A DNA stretch of 64,000 nt from an uncultured Acholeplasmatales bacterium (GCA_944324705.1 CALUXI010000002.1:1-64000); one strand, 5' to 3'. Positions 52,699 to 62,134 are shown, numbered from the stretch's first letter. Numbers and translations: made by a program. Notes: generated from the letters alone by a model not told the origin.

Positions 52699-53622
52699 TT
52701 AAAAAAAGGAAACTATTAATTCATGTAATATGTTTTTTTCTATTACATTATACCTTATTTTATTTTCTAAACTTAATAATAACGTTAATTTATTTTCTAA
52801 AAATTCTTTACTATTATTTTGTTTAAGTAAGGTTATTTTATCATAAATAAGACTTGAAATCAATTTTGTTAATGTTAAACTCTCATGATATATATTAATT
52901 AAAACTCTAAGAAAATATTTAAGTATATTTTTATTTATACTAATATATTTTAAATAAAATAAAACCCCTTCTTTAGCATCATTAATATTAATAAAATTTA
53001 ACACCATTTCTTTAGCAATTAAATATTCTTGATTATTTATTAATTCCCTACATAAATTAATATTATTTGCAATACTTGCTAGCATAAAAGCATCATCAAT
53101 TGTCATTTCTTTACTTAACTCATCTTTTACTTGTCTAAAAGATTTAGGCATAAATCTAATTAAACCACAACGAGATTTAATTGTTGTTAATACATTAGAT
53201 AAATTATAAGCAATTAAGATTCCATAAACTTCATCTTGCATTGTTGGTTCTTCAATAAATTTAAGTAAACTATTTTGAGCAGCTTGACTAGCTGTATCAA
53301 TCCCATTAATTATATAAACACGCGGACCTTCAATTAAACTAGTCAAACTAAATTCCTCTTCTAACTCATTAATTTGTTCTTTAGTAATCATTGTTTTATC
53401 ACTAGCGATGTTAATACTCTTAATATTTAAATGTTTATCTTCTAAAATAAGTTTAGCATCATTATTTTCTAATTTATCATCATATAGTGTTGCTGCAAAT
53501 ATTTTAGCAACATCTGACATAGTCTTAGAGTCACCACCATAGAACAAATAGACATGCATTAAACGATTATTAGCTTTAGCACTAGCTAATTCATTTATTA
53601 CTCTTTCATCTCTGTCTAACAT
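52699..53622 (-). CDS. holB: DNA polymerase III delta-prime subunit
   Basis: Clamp-loader subunit, 307 residues. The AAA+ sensor helix IEEPTMQDEVYGILIAYNLSNVLTTIKSRC carries the SRC motif of delta-prime/gamma. The P-loop is degenerate (YGGDSKTM in place of GxxGxGKT) and the zinc cysteines are missing, so it is not an ATPase, in line with the non-hydrolysing delta-prime role. It overlaps the tmk end and precedes ricT. Confidence 0.92.
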   Translation of the reverse strand: MLDRDERVINELASAKANNRLMHVYLFYGGDSKTMSDVAKIFAATLYDDKLENNDAKLILEDKHLNIKSINIASDKTMITKEQINELEEEFSLTSLIEGPRVYIINGIDTASQAAQNSLLKFIEEPTMQDEVYGILIAYNLSNVLTTIKSRCGLIRFMPKSFRQVKDELSKEMTIDDAFMLASIANNINLCRELINNQEYLIAKEMVLNFININDAKEGVLFYLKYISINKNILKYFLRVLINIYHESLTLTKLISSLIYDKITLLKQNNSKEFLENKLTLLLSLENKIRYNVIEKNILHELIVSFF

Positions 53623-54245
53623 AATTTCTCCAAATATGGTTTGATTAGATTAATTGTTTCTAAAAATAAACTATCTTCATCAAGATTACCATCAACTGCT
53701 TTAACTCTATTAGGATATCGCTTTAAAACTTCTTGATAACCTTCATACACTAATTTATGAAAATTAAAACTTTCTGCATCTAATCTATTTACTTTATCTA
53801 GTCGATTACTCATTCTTTTTAAGGCTATTTCTGGTTTAATATTAATTAAAACTGTTAAATCTGGTAAATAATCTAAAACAAATTTATTAGCCTCTAAAAT
53901 TAAATCGAAACCTATATTTCTAGCATAGCCTTGATAAGCTAATGATGAATCAATAAATCTATCACACAAAACAATATATCCTTTATCTAAAGCCGGTAAT
54001 ATTTTTTCTTCTACATGTTGAATACGACTTGCAGCATAAAGTAAAGCTTCACATTTACCTGTCATAGCCACATTATTATTATCTAAAATAACATTTCTTA
54101 TTTGTTCAGCAATGGGAGTCCCACCAGGCTCTCTACTAGTTAATACTTTATAACCCTTATTTTCATAATAACTAACTAACTTTTTAATCAAAGTAGTCTT
54201 ACCACTACATTCTCCACCTTCAAATGTTATAAATAACCCTTTCAT
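53616..54245 (-). CDS. tmk: Thymidylate kinase
   Basis: Phosphorylates dTMP to dTDP, 209 residues. P-loop FEGGECSGKTT, DR(Y/F) motif CDRFIDSSLAYQG, and the TSREPGGTP loop that contacts the base. An upstream extension is open, but the ATG at 54245 with a GAGG site gives the standard N-terminus MKGLFITFEGG. First gene of the tmk-holB-ricT-trmN6-rsmI operon. Confidence 0.96.
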   Translation of the reverse strand: MKGLFITFEGGECSGKTTLIKKLVSYYENKGYKVLTSREPGGTPIAEQIRNVILDNNNVAMTGKCEALLYAASRIQHVEEKILPALDKGYIVLCDRFIDSSLAYQGYARNIGFDLILEANKFVLDYLPDLTVLINIKPEIALKRMSNRLDKVNRLDAESFNFHKLVYEGYQEVLKRYPNRVKAVDGNLDEDSLFLETINLIKPYLEKLC

Positions 54246-54283
54246 TTTATCAACCTCTTGTTTAATTATACAAAATATAAAAG

Positions 54284-54312
54284 GCTCAAGCAATTAATAA
54301 CTTGAGCTTTTC
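54284..54312 (-). terminator. Terminator of the CoA-disulfide reductase gene
   Basis: 7-bp stem GCTCAAG/CTTGAGC (54284-54290 and 54301-54307) with TTTTAT on the minus strand, between this gene and tmk. Confidence 0.7.
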
Positions 54313-54318
54313 TATAAA

Positions 54319-56010
54319 TTATTTATTACTTCGTTCTATTCCACAAGGCAAAACTTGTTTGTTTTGAACGGCGTCTAAATAAACACTTGAAAACAACCTA
54401 TAACCACCAGCTAAATTATAACAATCATAACCTAAATTACTTAATATTTTACAAGCTATATAACTACGTAAAGCACTTTGACACATTACATATACTTTTT
54501 TATTTTTTGGTATATTAGGAACACTTTGTCTCAATTCATCTAACGGGAAATTAATAAAGTTTTCAATATGCCCAGCTTCATACTCTTTTTTAGTTCTAAC
54601 ATCTAAAAAGAAACCTTCATTTAAAATCAATAAACTTTTAATATCTTCAATATAAAATTGTTTTAATTTGCCTAATACTAAATTATCAGCAATAAAAGCA
54701 GCCATATTAATTGGATCTTTAGCACTTGAATATGGTGGGGCATAAGCAAAATCAACATCCTTTAACATAACTAAAGGTATATTATTATAAATTGCTAAAC
54801 TTAAAACATCTATTCTTTTATCTACTCCCTCATTACCTATAATTTGAGCGCCTAATATCTTATATTCTGGAAGACTAAATAAAATTTTTATGTTTAAAGG
54901 ACTGCTATTAGGATAATAAGAAGCATGATTATTTGGTGATAAATATATCTTATTATATTTAATATTTTTTTCTTTAATACTTCTTTCATTTAAACCTACA
55001 AAAGCTACATCATAATTAAAACATTTAATAATTGATGTTCCTAAAGCTCCTTTATACTCTCTTTTTAATCCACATATATTATCAGCTACAATACGAGCTT
55101 GTTTATTAGCTGGACCTGCTAAACTAATTAAACTATCTTCATTAGTTAAATGATTTTTAATTTCAACTACATCCCCACAAGCATAAATATCTTTAATACT
55201 TGTTTCTAAATATTTATTAACCTTAATACTATTTTTAATACCTAAATTTAGGCCAATATCACTTGCTAAACTAGAATTTGGTCTAACCCCTAAAGCAAAC
55301 ACAACTAAATCAGAATCTATTTCCTCATCCTTTAAATTTACCTTAAAGACGCCATTTTCCTTACTTATTGAAATTAATTCTTTATTTAATTTTAAATTAA
55401 CTTTATTAGCTCTTAATTCATTATGAATAAAACTAGCCATTTCATAATCTATTGGCAATAGAACTTGACTTGCTCTTTCAACTAGAGTAACTGCAATACC
55501 TTTATGAACCAGGTTTTCCACCATCTCAAGACCGATAAAACCACCGCCAACTACAACAGCTTTTTTAACTTTATTTTCTTTAATATAGTTATCAATTAAA
55601 AAGGTATCTTCTACATTTTTTACAACAAAACCATATTCTTTTCCACTAATATTAGGAATAATCGCATTAGCCCCTGTAGCTATAACTAATTTATCATAAT
55701 TATCCTTAAATTCTTTATTATTAATTAAATCTTTAACTATTACTTCTTTATTTTTAGGATCAATTTTAATAACTTCATGGTTTACCTTTACATCAACATT
55801 AAATCTAGTTTTAAAACTTTGTGGGGTTTGTAAAGTTAATTCCCTCTTATCTTCAATAACTCCACCTATATAATAAGGTAAGCCACAATTAGCATAAGAA
55901 ATATAACCTGATTTTTCATACATAGTTATTTTCATATATTCATCTAATCTTCTAAGTCTAGCAGCACAAGTAGCTCCTCCGGCAACACCACCAATAATAA
56001 TTGTCTTCAT
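54319..56010 (-). CDS. CoA-disulfide reductase with rhodanese domain
   Basis: FAD/NAD(P)H disulfide reductase fused to rhodanese, 563 residues, keeping CoA-SH reduced or acting on polysulfides. N-terminal FAD motif GGVAGGATCAARLRR, active Cys in ISYANCGLPYYIGG, NAD motif VVVGGGFIGLEMVENL, FAD motif YACGDVVE, then a C-terminal rhodanese domain (about 465-560) with active Cys in VMCQSALRSY. The ATG at 56010 with a GAGGTG site is preferred to a GTG four codons earlier. Monocistronic. Confidence 0.94.
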   Translation of the reverse strand: MKTIIIGGVAGGATCAARLRRLDEYMKITMYEKSGYISYANCGLPYYIGGVIEDKRELTLQTPQSFKTRFNVDVKVNHEVIKIDPKNKEVIVKDLINNKEFKDNYDKLVIATGANAIIPNISGKEYGFVVKNVEDTFLIDNYIKENKVKKAVVVGGGFIGLEMVENLVHKGIAVTLVERASQVLLPIDYEMASFIHNELRANKVNLKLNKELISISKENGVFKVNLKDEEIDSDLVVFALGVRPNSSLASDIGLNLGIKNSIKVNKYLETSIKDIYACGDVVEIKNHLTNEDSLISLAGPANKQARIVADNICGLKREYKGALGTSIIKCFNYDVAFVGLNERSIKEKNIKYNKIYLSPNNHASYYPNSSPLNIKILFSLPEYKILGAQIIGNEGVDKRIDVLSLAIYNNIPLVMLKDVDFAYAPPYSSAKDPINMAAFIADNLVLGKLKQFYIEDIKSLLILNEGFFLDVRTKKEYEAGHIENFINFPLDELRQSVPNIPKNKKVYVMCQSALRSYIACKILSNLGYDCYNLAGGYRLFSSVYLDAVQNKQVLPCGIERSNK

Positions 56011-56075
56011 AATTTGTTTCACCTCAAGTTAGTTATACCAAAAAATTAACTATTTTACTAGTTATATACTTAAAA

Positions 56076-56218
56076 CTATTTATATATATCAGCTAATGTT
56101 AAAAGAATTAAATTGTCATCATTAAATTTAAATCCTGATTTAGAAACAAAGCCATATTTATAACAATTCAAATTTGTTCTTTTTACTTGTTCAATTTTTT
56201 CTTTTACAATATCCCAAA
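56076..56218 (-). pseudogene. Tail fragment of a DUF234-type AAA ATPase
   Basis: The minus strand carries an open tail of about 46 codons ending in TAG at 56076-56078. It reads WDIVKEKIEQVKRTN, then YGFVSKSGFKFN and NLILLTLADIY, the characteristic end of archaeal-type ATPases with a C-terminal DUF234 nuclease-like domain. No start or upstream domains remain. The rest of 56023-56332 holds only short inverted repeats, including ATTCGG/CCGAAT (56246-56263). Confidence 0.6.
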
Positions 56219-56244
56219 ACTTATATCATATTTATTAATATTTT

Positions 56245-56279
56245 AATTCGGATGAAACCGAATCAATTTAAACCGAATT
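56245..56279. promoter_or_regulatory. Clustered ATTCGG/CCGAAT half-sites before the RNase III-like gene
   Basis: A perfect inverted repeat AATTCGG-N6-CCGAAT (56245-56263) is followed by a second CCGAATT (56273-56279), 15 bases on. GC-rich words repeated in AT-rich DNA upstream of a start suggest an operator, but nothing identifies the regulator. Confidence 0.4.
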
Positions 56280-56332
56280 AAATAATACTAGCTAAAAAAC
56301 TAAAAATTAGCTAAAATAAGATGGTGATTTTA

Positions 56333-57061
56333 ATGGAATTAAATATATTAGATATTGAAAATAAAATTAATTATAAATTTAAAAATAAAAACTTATTAAT
56401 TCAAGCCTTTACTAGAAGATCATATACTGAAGATAAAGGTGGTTATAATAATGAATTGTTAGAATTTATTGGTGATGAAGTATTAGATGAAATTATTACT
56501 AATTTTTTATTAAATAAATATTTAACATTTACTGATAATTACTTAACTTCTTCTAAAACAGAAGGTGATTTCACTATTTTAAAATCTAATTTAGTTAGTA
56601 AATATATACTAGCAGAAAGAATTAATAAATTAGATTTAATTAAATATATTAAAATAGGTAAATTAGATTATATTAATAAAGCCTTAGAAGGTGAATCTAT
56701 TAAAGAAGATTTATTTGAAGCTATAATAGGAGCTATTTCTATTGATAATAATAAAGACATTAATATTTTAACAAAAGTAGTAATTCATATGTTAGACCCA
56801 GAATATTATTTAAAAAATGGCTTCTTAGAAAGACAAACTAACTATATAGCTTTAATCAGTGAATATTATCAAAAAATTTATAAAGAAAATTTACCATTTG
56901 AAATAACTAAAAACAATACTACTGATGAAAATAAACAATATACTTGTTTAATAGATTTAAAGACTATAAAATTTATAGATTCAGGTAAAAGTAAAAAAGA
57001 TGCTAAATATAGCACCTCTAAAAAAGCTTATTTATGGCTTAAAGAAAGAAATATGGTTTAA
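56333..57061 (+). CDS. Second, divergent RNase III-like nuclease
   Basis: 242 residues. RNase III domain with all metal ligands: Glu44 and Asp48 in LLEFIGDEVLD, Asp126 and Glu129 in EDLFEAIIGA. The conserved LKSNLVSKYILA lies between. The C-terminal 80 residues end in KSKKDAKYSTSKKAYLWL, which fits a dsRNA-binding domain. Strong divergence and an isolated place amid decaying accessory genes suggest it is not the housekeeping rnc but an extra copy, perhaps of defence or mobile origin. The ATG at 56333 (GGTGA 7 bases upstream) is chosen over one four codons earlier. Confidence 0.85.
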   Translation: MELNILDIENKINYKFKNKNLLIQAFTRRSYTEDKGGYNNELLEFIGDEVLDEIITNFLLNKYLTFTDNYLTSSKTEGDFTILKSNLVSKYILAERINKLDLIKYIKIGKLDYINKALEGESIKEDLFEAIIGAISIDNNKDINILTKVVIHMLDPEYYLKNGFLERQTNYIALISEYYQKIYKENLPFEITKNNTTDENKQYTCLIDLKTIKFIDSGKSKKDAKYSTSKKAYLWLKERNMV

Positions 57062-57531
57062 CTTATTAAAGATAATAGTTTCTCTTTAATAAGTGTTTTT
57101 CTTTGTTTATAAAATTTATCAAACATATCAATATATAATATTCTTTGATCTTCTTCATCAATTTCTTTCATTGGTAGAATTGCAAGTTTAATATACTCTT
57201 TTTGTTGGTTTTGGCTTAAATATTCAAAAAAATTTTTTAATGACATATCTCTCTTGTCAACTCTATTTACAGTTTTTTCGAAAAATGAAAGGTTAGGTAA
57301 TTTATTACATTGATTTCTCCAAATTTCCCAATCTTTTTGTTCTACACCAGGTAGAAGATAACCATCAAATCTACTTCTTGGATGTAAATGATTAATATCA
57401 TATTCAGCGTTCGAATCTAAATATTCCCTAGTTAAATAATATAATATTTGTTCTACTCTATTAGATTCTTTTGGTAAATCAAATAAAGTGTAGTGCAAAA
57501 CGATTATTTCACTATCATTACAATGATACTT
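57058..57531 (-). pseudogene. C-terminal fragment of a DUF1524/HNH (GmrSD-like) protein
   Basis: An open frame of about 157 codons, with no good start (TTG at 57498 at best) and a stop just upstream in frame. It holds an HNH-like core: YDINHLHPRSRFDG, then CNKLPNLSFFEKTVNR and MSLKNFF, like the DUF1524 nuclease half of GmrSD/DUF262 proteins that cut modified phage DNA. The N-terminal DUF262 part and most of the protein are absent. Its stop overlaps the end of the RNase III-like gene, tail to tail. Probably a dead defence gene. Confidence 0.65.
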
Positions 57532-57620
57532 TTAAATATCTTAATTGTTATTTCATCGCAATATAAAAAATAGAGCTATTTTTTCACAACCCCATTAAAC
57601 TATTCAATTTGTTATTATAT

Positions 57621-59447
57621 TCATTTATTAATTACTTTTCTATAAATTAATTTATTAAGGAATAAGATAATAAAGAAAACTCCAATAGCTAAAAAACTAC
57701 TAACACCAATTATATAACTTACAAATTCAAAATCAGCTAAAGGAATACTTGGTATATCTTCGTGTATATTTCCCCCGGTAAAGTTTAAACATTTACTTAT
57801 AACACAATATAAAGGTAAAGATACAATAATACTTATCATAACGGCCATTAATAAATTAAATAAATACATTTTAAATATATCTAGTTTTTTACTGCCAACA
57901 ACATTTAAGATATTAATAGTTTTTGTTTTATAATAAATAGAATTGTAAAAGTAACTTATTAAAAATATTATAGTTATAAAAATAAGGAAAAATAGCGCAA
58001 TTTCGCCTAATATTTGATATTAAAGTATTTGTTCATCTGCCATATATAAATTATAGTAATAATTATTTTCAATATAATATTCGAGATGTTTATCACAATA
58101 ATTAGTGGCTTTAACTATCGTATTTTTATCATTAGGTAATAAGTAAGATATTATTGATTCACTAGTTATATCTTCCTCATTTAAAATTAAAATATCAGTT
58201 AATTCTTGTTCTTCATTAACTTTAACAATACCAGAAATAATTAAGTATTTATCATAAGAAATATAATACTTATCATTAATATCTTTGTCTAATAAATCAG
58301 CAAGATATGAAGTTAATACAACTTCCCCTACCTTTGGTAAATTACCTTCTAAATTTAAATTAAGTCTATTAACATCATCGTTATTTAAAGAACATACTCC
58401 TTTTAAATTAGAAAATAATAACTCTTCATTATAATGTAAGGTATTAGTATATTTAGAATCATCATATAACTTAACATTATAATTAAATATTTCATCTAAT
58501 TCTTTTTGTTTATAATTTAAAGTCTGATATTGACTATTTATGGTATTTAATTGTCCTTCATATAAATTAATATAATTAACGTTTTCTTGTCTTAAATAAT
58601 TATATAATAAATTACCTTTATTAAAATCAATAATATCAATTAATAATGCTGCCAAAAAGATACTTATAGTTAAGAACATTACAAATAATATAAATATTAG
58701 TTTCTTTTCTCCAATTATTTTATTACTTAATTTAAATAATAATTTATTACTAGTTTTAATTGATTCATTAATTGTAATTGGGTTTGTTAATTCACTAGTT
58801 TTAAAAGTTATAGGAATAGTTTTATCTTTAATTTCTAGTAAAGTATCAGCATATAATTTACTTAACATTCTATTATGTGAAACAACTATTACAATTCTAT
58901 CTTGACTTACTTTCTTTAATAATTCAAAAATATTAATCGCATTATCTTCATCAAGAGATCCTGTTACTTCATCAGCTAAAATAATTTTATTATCAGCTAA
59001 TAAGGCTCTAGCAATACTAAGTCTTTGTTTTTCCCCACCTGATAAATTTTTAACATTAGCTTTTAATATATCTTCGTTTAAACCCACATATTCTAATACT
59101 TGAGTTATTTTATCTTTTTCTATTTTTTCTTTTCTAAAACTTAGATATAACATTAAATTATCTAAGACTGATAATTCTTCAAGTAAATTATAATCTTGAG
59201 CAATATAAGCAATATATTTATTTAAATAATAACTTTTAGCTTTGGGTTTTAAATCTTTAATATTTATACCTTCAACATAAATATCTCCAGCAAAATCAGT
59301 CATGCCCATCAAACATTTTAATAAGGTAGTTTTACCACAACCACTCATACCATTAATAATAGTTAAACCCTTATCAATAGTTAAATTTAAGTTTTCTAAA
59401 ATTATTTTATCTTGATATCTTTTTGTTACATTTTTTAAGACTATCAT
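57621..59447 (-). pseudogene. ABC transporter (ATPase-permease fusion) broken by in-frame TAA
   Basis: A frame from the ATG at 59447 stops at TAA (58020-58022) after about 475 codons, but the same frame continues without a break to 57621. One nonsense codon thus splits a protein of about 608 residues. The first part has an ABC ATPase (about 1-220: GMSGCGKTT, LSGGEKQR, ILADEVTGSLD) and a MacB/FtsX-like permease with a long outer loop. The part after the stop (ILGEIALFFLIFITIIFL, NVVGSKKLDIF, then two more membrane segments) is its C-terminus. Without it the permease lacks three of four membrane segments. A two-repeat PhoP-type box lies upstream. Confidence 0.88.
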
Positions 59448-59465
59448 AGTTATCACGTATAATAT

Positions 59466-59518
59466 ATTATAATATTTTTACTTTTTAAAAAATCATAAAC
59501 TTGTAAAGATGTTGTAAA
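59466..59518 (-). promoter_or_regulatory. Pho-box-like promoter before the broken ABC transporter
   Basis: Two TTTACA hexamers on the minus strand (plus TGTAAA 59502-59507 and 59513-59518) with a 5-base spacer, then AGTTTATGATTTTTT, nearly identical to the pstS site (20 of 21 bases from the inner hexamer on). A TATAAT -10 lies 30 bases on (59466-59471), a distance similar to the 32 bases at pstS. Confidence 0.7.
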
Positions 59519-59551
59519 TAAATTAATTAAAATATTTACAATTGAAAAATA

Positions 59552-61423
59552 CTAGGAAAACTCTTTATTATATAAAGTGCGCATAGCATTTATAATACAG
59601 ATACATGCTACTCCGACATCCGCAAAGATTGCTAACCACATTGAAGCTAAGCCAAAAGCTCCTAGTATTAATACTACTATTTTAATTGCAATAGCAAATA
59701 TTATGTTTTCATAAACTATTTTCATAATCTTTTTAGCAAGTTTAATAGCAAAAGGAATCTTTTTTAAATTATCATCCATAATAATGACATCACTAGCTTC
59801 AATGGCTGCATCACTACCGATACCACCCATAGCAATACCAATATCCGAACGCATTAATACTGGGGCATCATTAATACCATCACCACAATAAGCTAAAACA
59901 CCAGTATTTAGTTTTAATTCTTCTTCAATAGCAGTTACTTTATCTTGTGGTAATAAATTAGCTTTAACTTTACTCAAGCCTATTTCATTAGCTACTTTTA
60001 AGGCTATTTCTTTATTATCACCACTTAACATAATAGTTTCATTAATACCTAATTCATTAAGATTTTTAATAACTTCTTTTGTTTCAGGTTTAATTTCATC
60101 ACCTATTAAAATATAACCTAGATAATTGTCATTCTTAACAACATAAACTATAGTTCCTACATCTTTAGTTTCAGTATATTTAATGTTAAAACTATTTAAT
60201 AATTTAGCATTACCAACTAAATAAGTATCTTCATTCATAATAAGTTTAATACCTTTACCCGGTAATTCAACAATACTTGATATTTCTTCCTGGTCAATTG
60301 TTTTATTATAATAATTTTTAATTGAAATGGCTAAAGGATGGTTTGAGTAGCATTCAGCATAAGCTGCATATTTTAATACTTCTTCACTATTGTTATTAAT
60401 AGAAAATACTTTAGTTACGGCAAAATTACCTTTTGTCAATGTACCAGTTTTATCAAAAGCAACTCTTTTAATATTAGCTAATTTTTCAACATAATTAGCA
60501 CCTTTAATTAATATACCTTTTTTACTAGCTCCTCCGATACCCCCAAAGAAACTTAATGGGACAGATATTACTAGAGCACAAGGACATGATATTACTAAAA
60601 ACGAACAAGCTCGCATAATATAATCAGCAAAAACATTTTCCTTGTTTATTAATAAAATAATTAAAGGTGGAATGATTGCTAGTAATAGGGCTAATATTAC
60701 TACTATAGGTGTATAATACTTAGCAAATTTAGCAATAAAGTTTTCTGTTTTAGCTTTCTTTTCACTTGATGTTTCAACTAATTCTAAGATATTAGCTACT
60801 GTTGAATCTTCATATAGCTTAGTAGCCTCAACTTTAATTAGACCTGTTTGATTTAAAGCCCCAGAAATTATATTATCACCAACACCTACCGCTTGTAATT
60901 TTGTTTCACCAGTTAATGACTTAGTATCTAATTCCGTTTCACCTTCAATTATCTTACCATCTAAAGGAACCTTCTCTCCCGGTTTTACAACAATTACATC
61001 CCCAATGTTTACTTCTTCAGGATCAACTTTTATAACTTCATTATCTTTTATAATATTTGCATATTCTGGTCTTAAATCCATTAATTCACTAATTGATGAA
61101 CGTGATTTATTAACCGCATAATCTTGGAATGCTTCCCCAACTTGATATAAAACTATAACCATAACTGCTTCTTCAAATTGTAAGGTAGCAAAAGCCCCAA
61201 TGGTTGCTAAAATCATTAAGAAATTTTCATCAAAAACTTGACCATGACTAATGTTTCTAATTGCTTTATATAATATATCATAACCAGCTATTAGGTAAGA
61301 TACTATACAAATAGGTAATTCAATATACCAAGCTAAGCCAATTGTTTTAGCTAAGATAATATCAACGATAAAGATAACGAAAGCTATAACAGCCCTAATT
61401 AACCTATCTTTAACTTTATTCAT
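59552..61423 (-). CDS. Heavy-metal P1B-ATPase (CadA/ZntA-like)
   Basis: Exports Zn, Cd or Pb, 623 residues. No N-terminal metal-binding domain; membrane helices from about 10. Actuator motif TGET (171-174), metal-site CPC at 280-282, phosphorylated Asp324 in DKTGTLT, HP motif in NHPLAIS, and GDGINDAPVL. The CPCALVISVP sequence points to divalent metals rather than copper. The usual N-terminal HMA domain is a separate gene right upstream (TAAATG junction). Controlled with it by the ArsR-type operators at 61662-61715. Confidence 0.93.
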   Translation of the reverse strand: MNKVKDRLIRAVIAFVIFIVDIILAKTIGLAWYIELPICIVSYLIAGYDILYKAIRNISHGQVFDENFLMILATIGAFATLQFEEAVMVIVLYQVGEAFQDYAVNKSRSSISELMDLRPEYANIIKDNEVIKVDPEEVNIGDVIVVKPGEKVPLDGKIIEGETELDTKSLTGETKLQAVGVGDNIISGALNQTGLIKVEATKLYEDSTVANILELVETSSEKKAKTENFIAKFAKYYTPIVVILALLLAIIPPLIILLINKENVFADYIMRACSFLVISCPCALVISVPLSFFGGIGGASKKGILIKGANYVEKLANIKRVAFDKTGTLTKGNFAVTKVFSINNNSEEVLKYAAYAECYSNHPLAISIKNYYNKTIDQEEISSIVELPGKGIKLIMNEDTYLVGNAKLLNSFNIKYTETKDVGTIVYVVKNDNYLGYILIGDEIKPETKEVIKNLNELGINETIMLSGDNKEIALKVANEIGLSKVKANLLPQDKVTAIEEELKLNTGVLAYCGDGINDAPVLMRSDIGIAMGGIGSDAAIEASDVIIMDDNLKKIPFAIKLAKKIMKIVYENIIFAIAIKIVVLILGAFGLASMWLAIFADVGVACICIINAMRTLYNKEFS

Positions 61424-61645
61424 TTATTTCACCAAGACTTTCATATCTGGTTCAACTTTTTTACATGTTTTTAAAACATCATTTAATATTTCTTCTACAT
61501 TTTCATCATTTATTTCTAAAGTTATTTTTTGCATCATAAAGCTAACTTTACAATCGTTAACTCCTTTAACTTTATTCAATTTGTCTTCTAATTTTTGTGC
61601 ACAATTAGCACAATCTAAGTTTTCTACTTTATATACTTTTTTCAT
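61424..61645 (-). CDS. HMA-domain metal chaperone
   Basis: 73 residues, one heavy-metal-associated domain with metal-binding Cys pair in NLDCANCAQ (C-x2-C). This corresponds to the N-terminal domain usually fused to CadA-type ATPases, here a free protein co-translated with the ATPase. The ATG at 61645 has a perfect GGAGG site; the longer upstream frame would run through the operator region and is rejected. Confidence 0.92.
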   Translation of the reverse strand: MKKVYKVENLDCANCAQKLEDKLNKVKGVNDCKVSFMMQKITLEINDENVEEILNDVLKTCKKVEPDMKVLVK

Positions 61646-61661
61646 ATTTATACCTCCATAA

Positions 61662-61733
61662 TTGAACAGTTGTTCAACCTTTCTGACATTATTATACTTG
61701 AACAAGTATTCAAGTGTCAATATCTTTTTGCAA
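61662..61733. promoter_or_regulatory. Divergent promoters with two ArsR/CadC-type operators
   Basis: Minus strand: TTGACA (plus TGTCAA 61715-61720), 18-base spacer, TATAAT (plus ATTATA 61691-61696), with the palindrome ACTTGAA-N6-TTCAAGT (61696-61715) filling the spacer. A second palindrome TTGAACA-N2-TGTTCAA lies at 61662-61677 downstream of the start. Plus strand: TTGCAA (61728-61733), 17-base spacer, TATAAT (61751-61756) for the regulator gene. Confidence 0.82.
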
Positions 61734-61777
61734 TTTATTTATTTTTTTTGTATAATTAATTGAAAGGTTGTAATAAA

Positions 61778-62134
61778 ATGAATTGTCCTAATTGTGGTGG
61801 AGATGAAAAACACCTATTAAGAATTAATAAAGCTAAAGAAAAATTACCTACAAAAGATAAATTGACTAATCTATCTGATTTTTATAAAGTTATGGGGGAT
61901 GACACAAGACTTAAACTTTTAATGTGTTTAGATGAGGGGCCTCTATGTGTTTCTGATTTAGCTTGTATATTAAATATGACTCTATCAGCTATTAGTCACC
62001 AACTTAAAATACTAAGAGTAGCTAAACTAGTTAAAACAAATAAAGTTGGGAAAGTGGTTTACTACGAACTTGATGATGAGCATGTAAAAAAAATATTAGA
62101 TATGGGTTTAGAGCATATACTAGAAAGAGATTAA
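61778..62134 (+). CDS. ArsR/CadC-CzrA family metal-sensing repressor
   Basis: 118 residues, winged helix. Cysteines in MNCPNCGG at the N-terminus and in LCVSDLAC recall the CadC alpha3N site; the C-terminal helix reads DEH then HILE, matching the alpha5 zinc motif D-x-H-x10-H-x2-E exactly. Recognition helix region MTLSAISHQLKIL. It should release the divergent promoter when Zn or Cd binds. The ATG at 61778 with AAAGGT is preferred to an upstream TTG. Confidence 0.93.
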   Translation: MNCPNCGGDEKHLLRINKAKEKLPTKDKLTNLSDFYKVMGDDTRLKLLMCLDEGPLCVSDLACILNMTLSAISHQLKILRVAKLVKTNKVGKVVYYELDDEHVKKILDMGLEHILERD

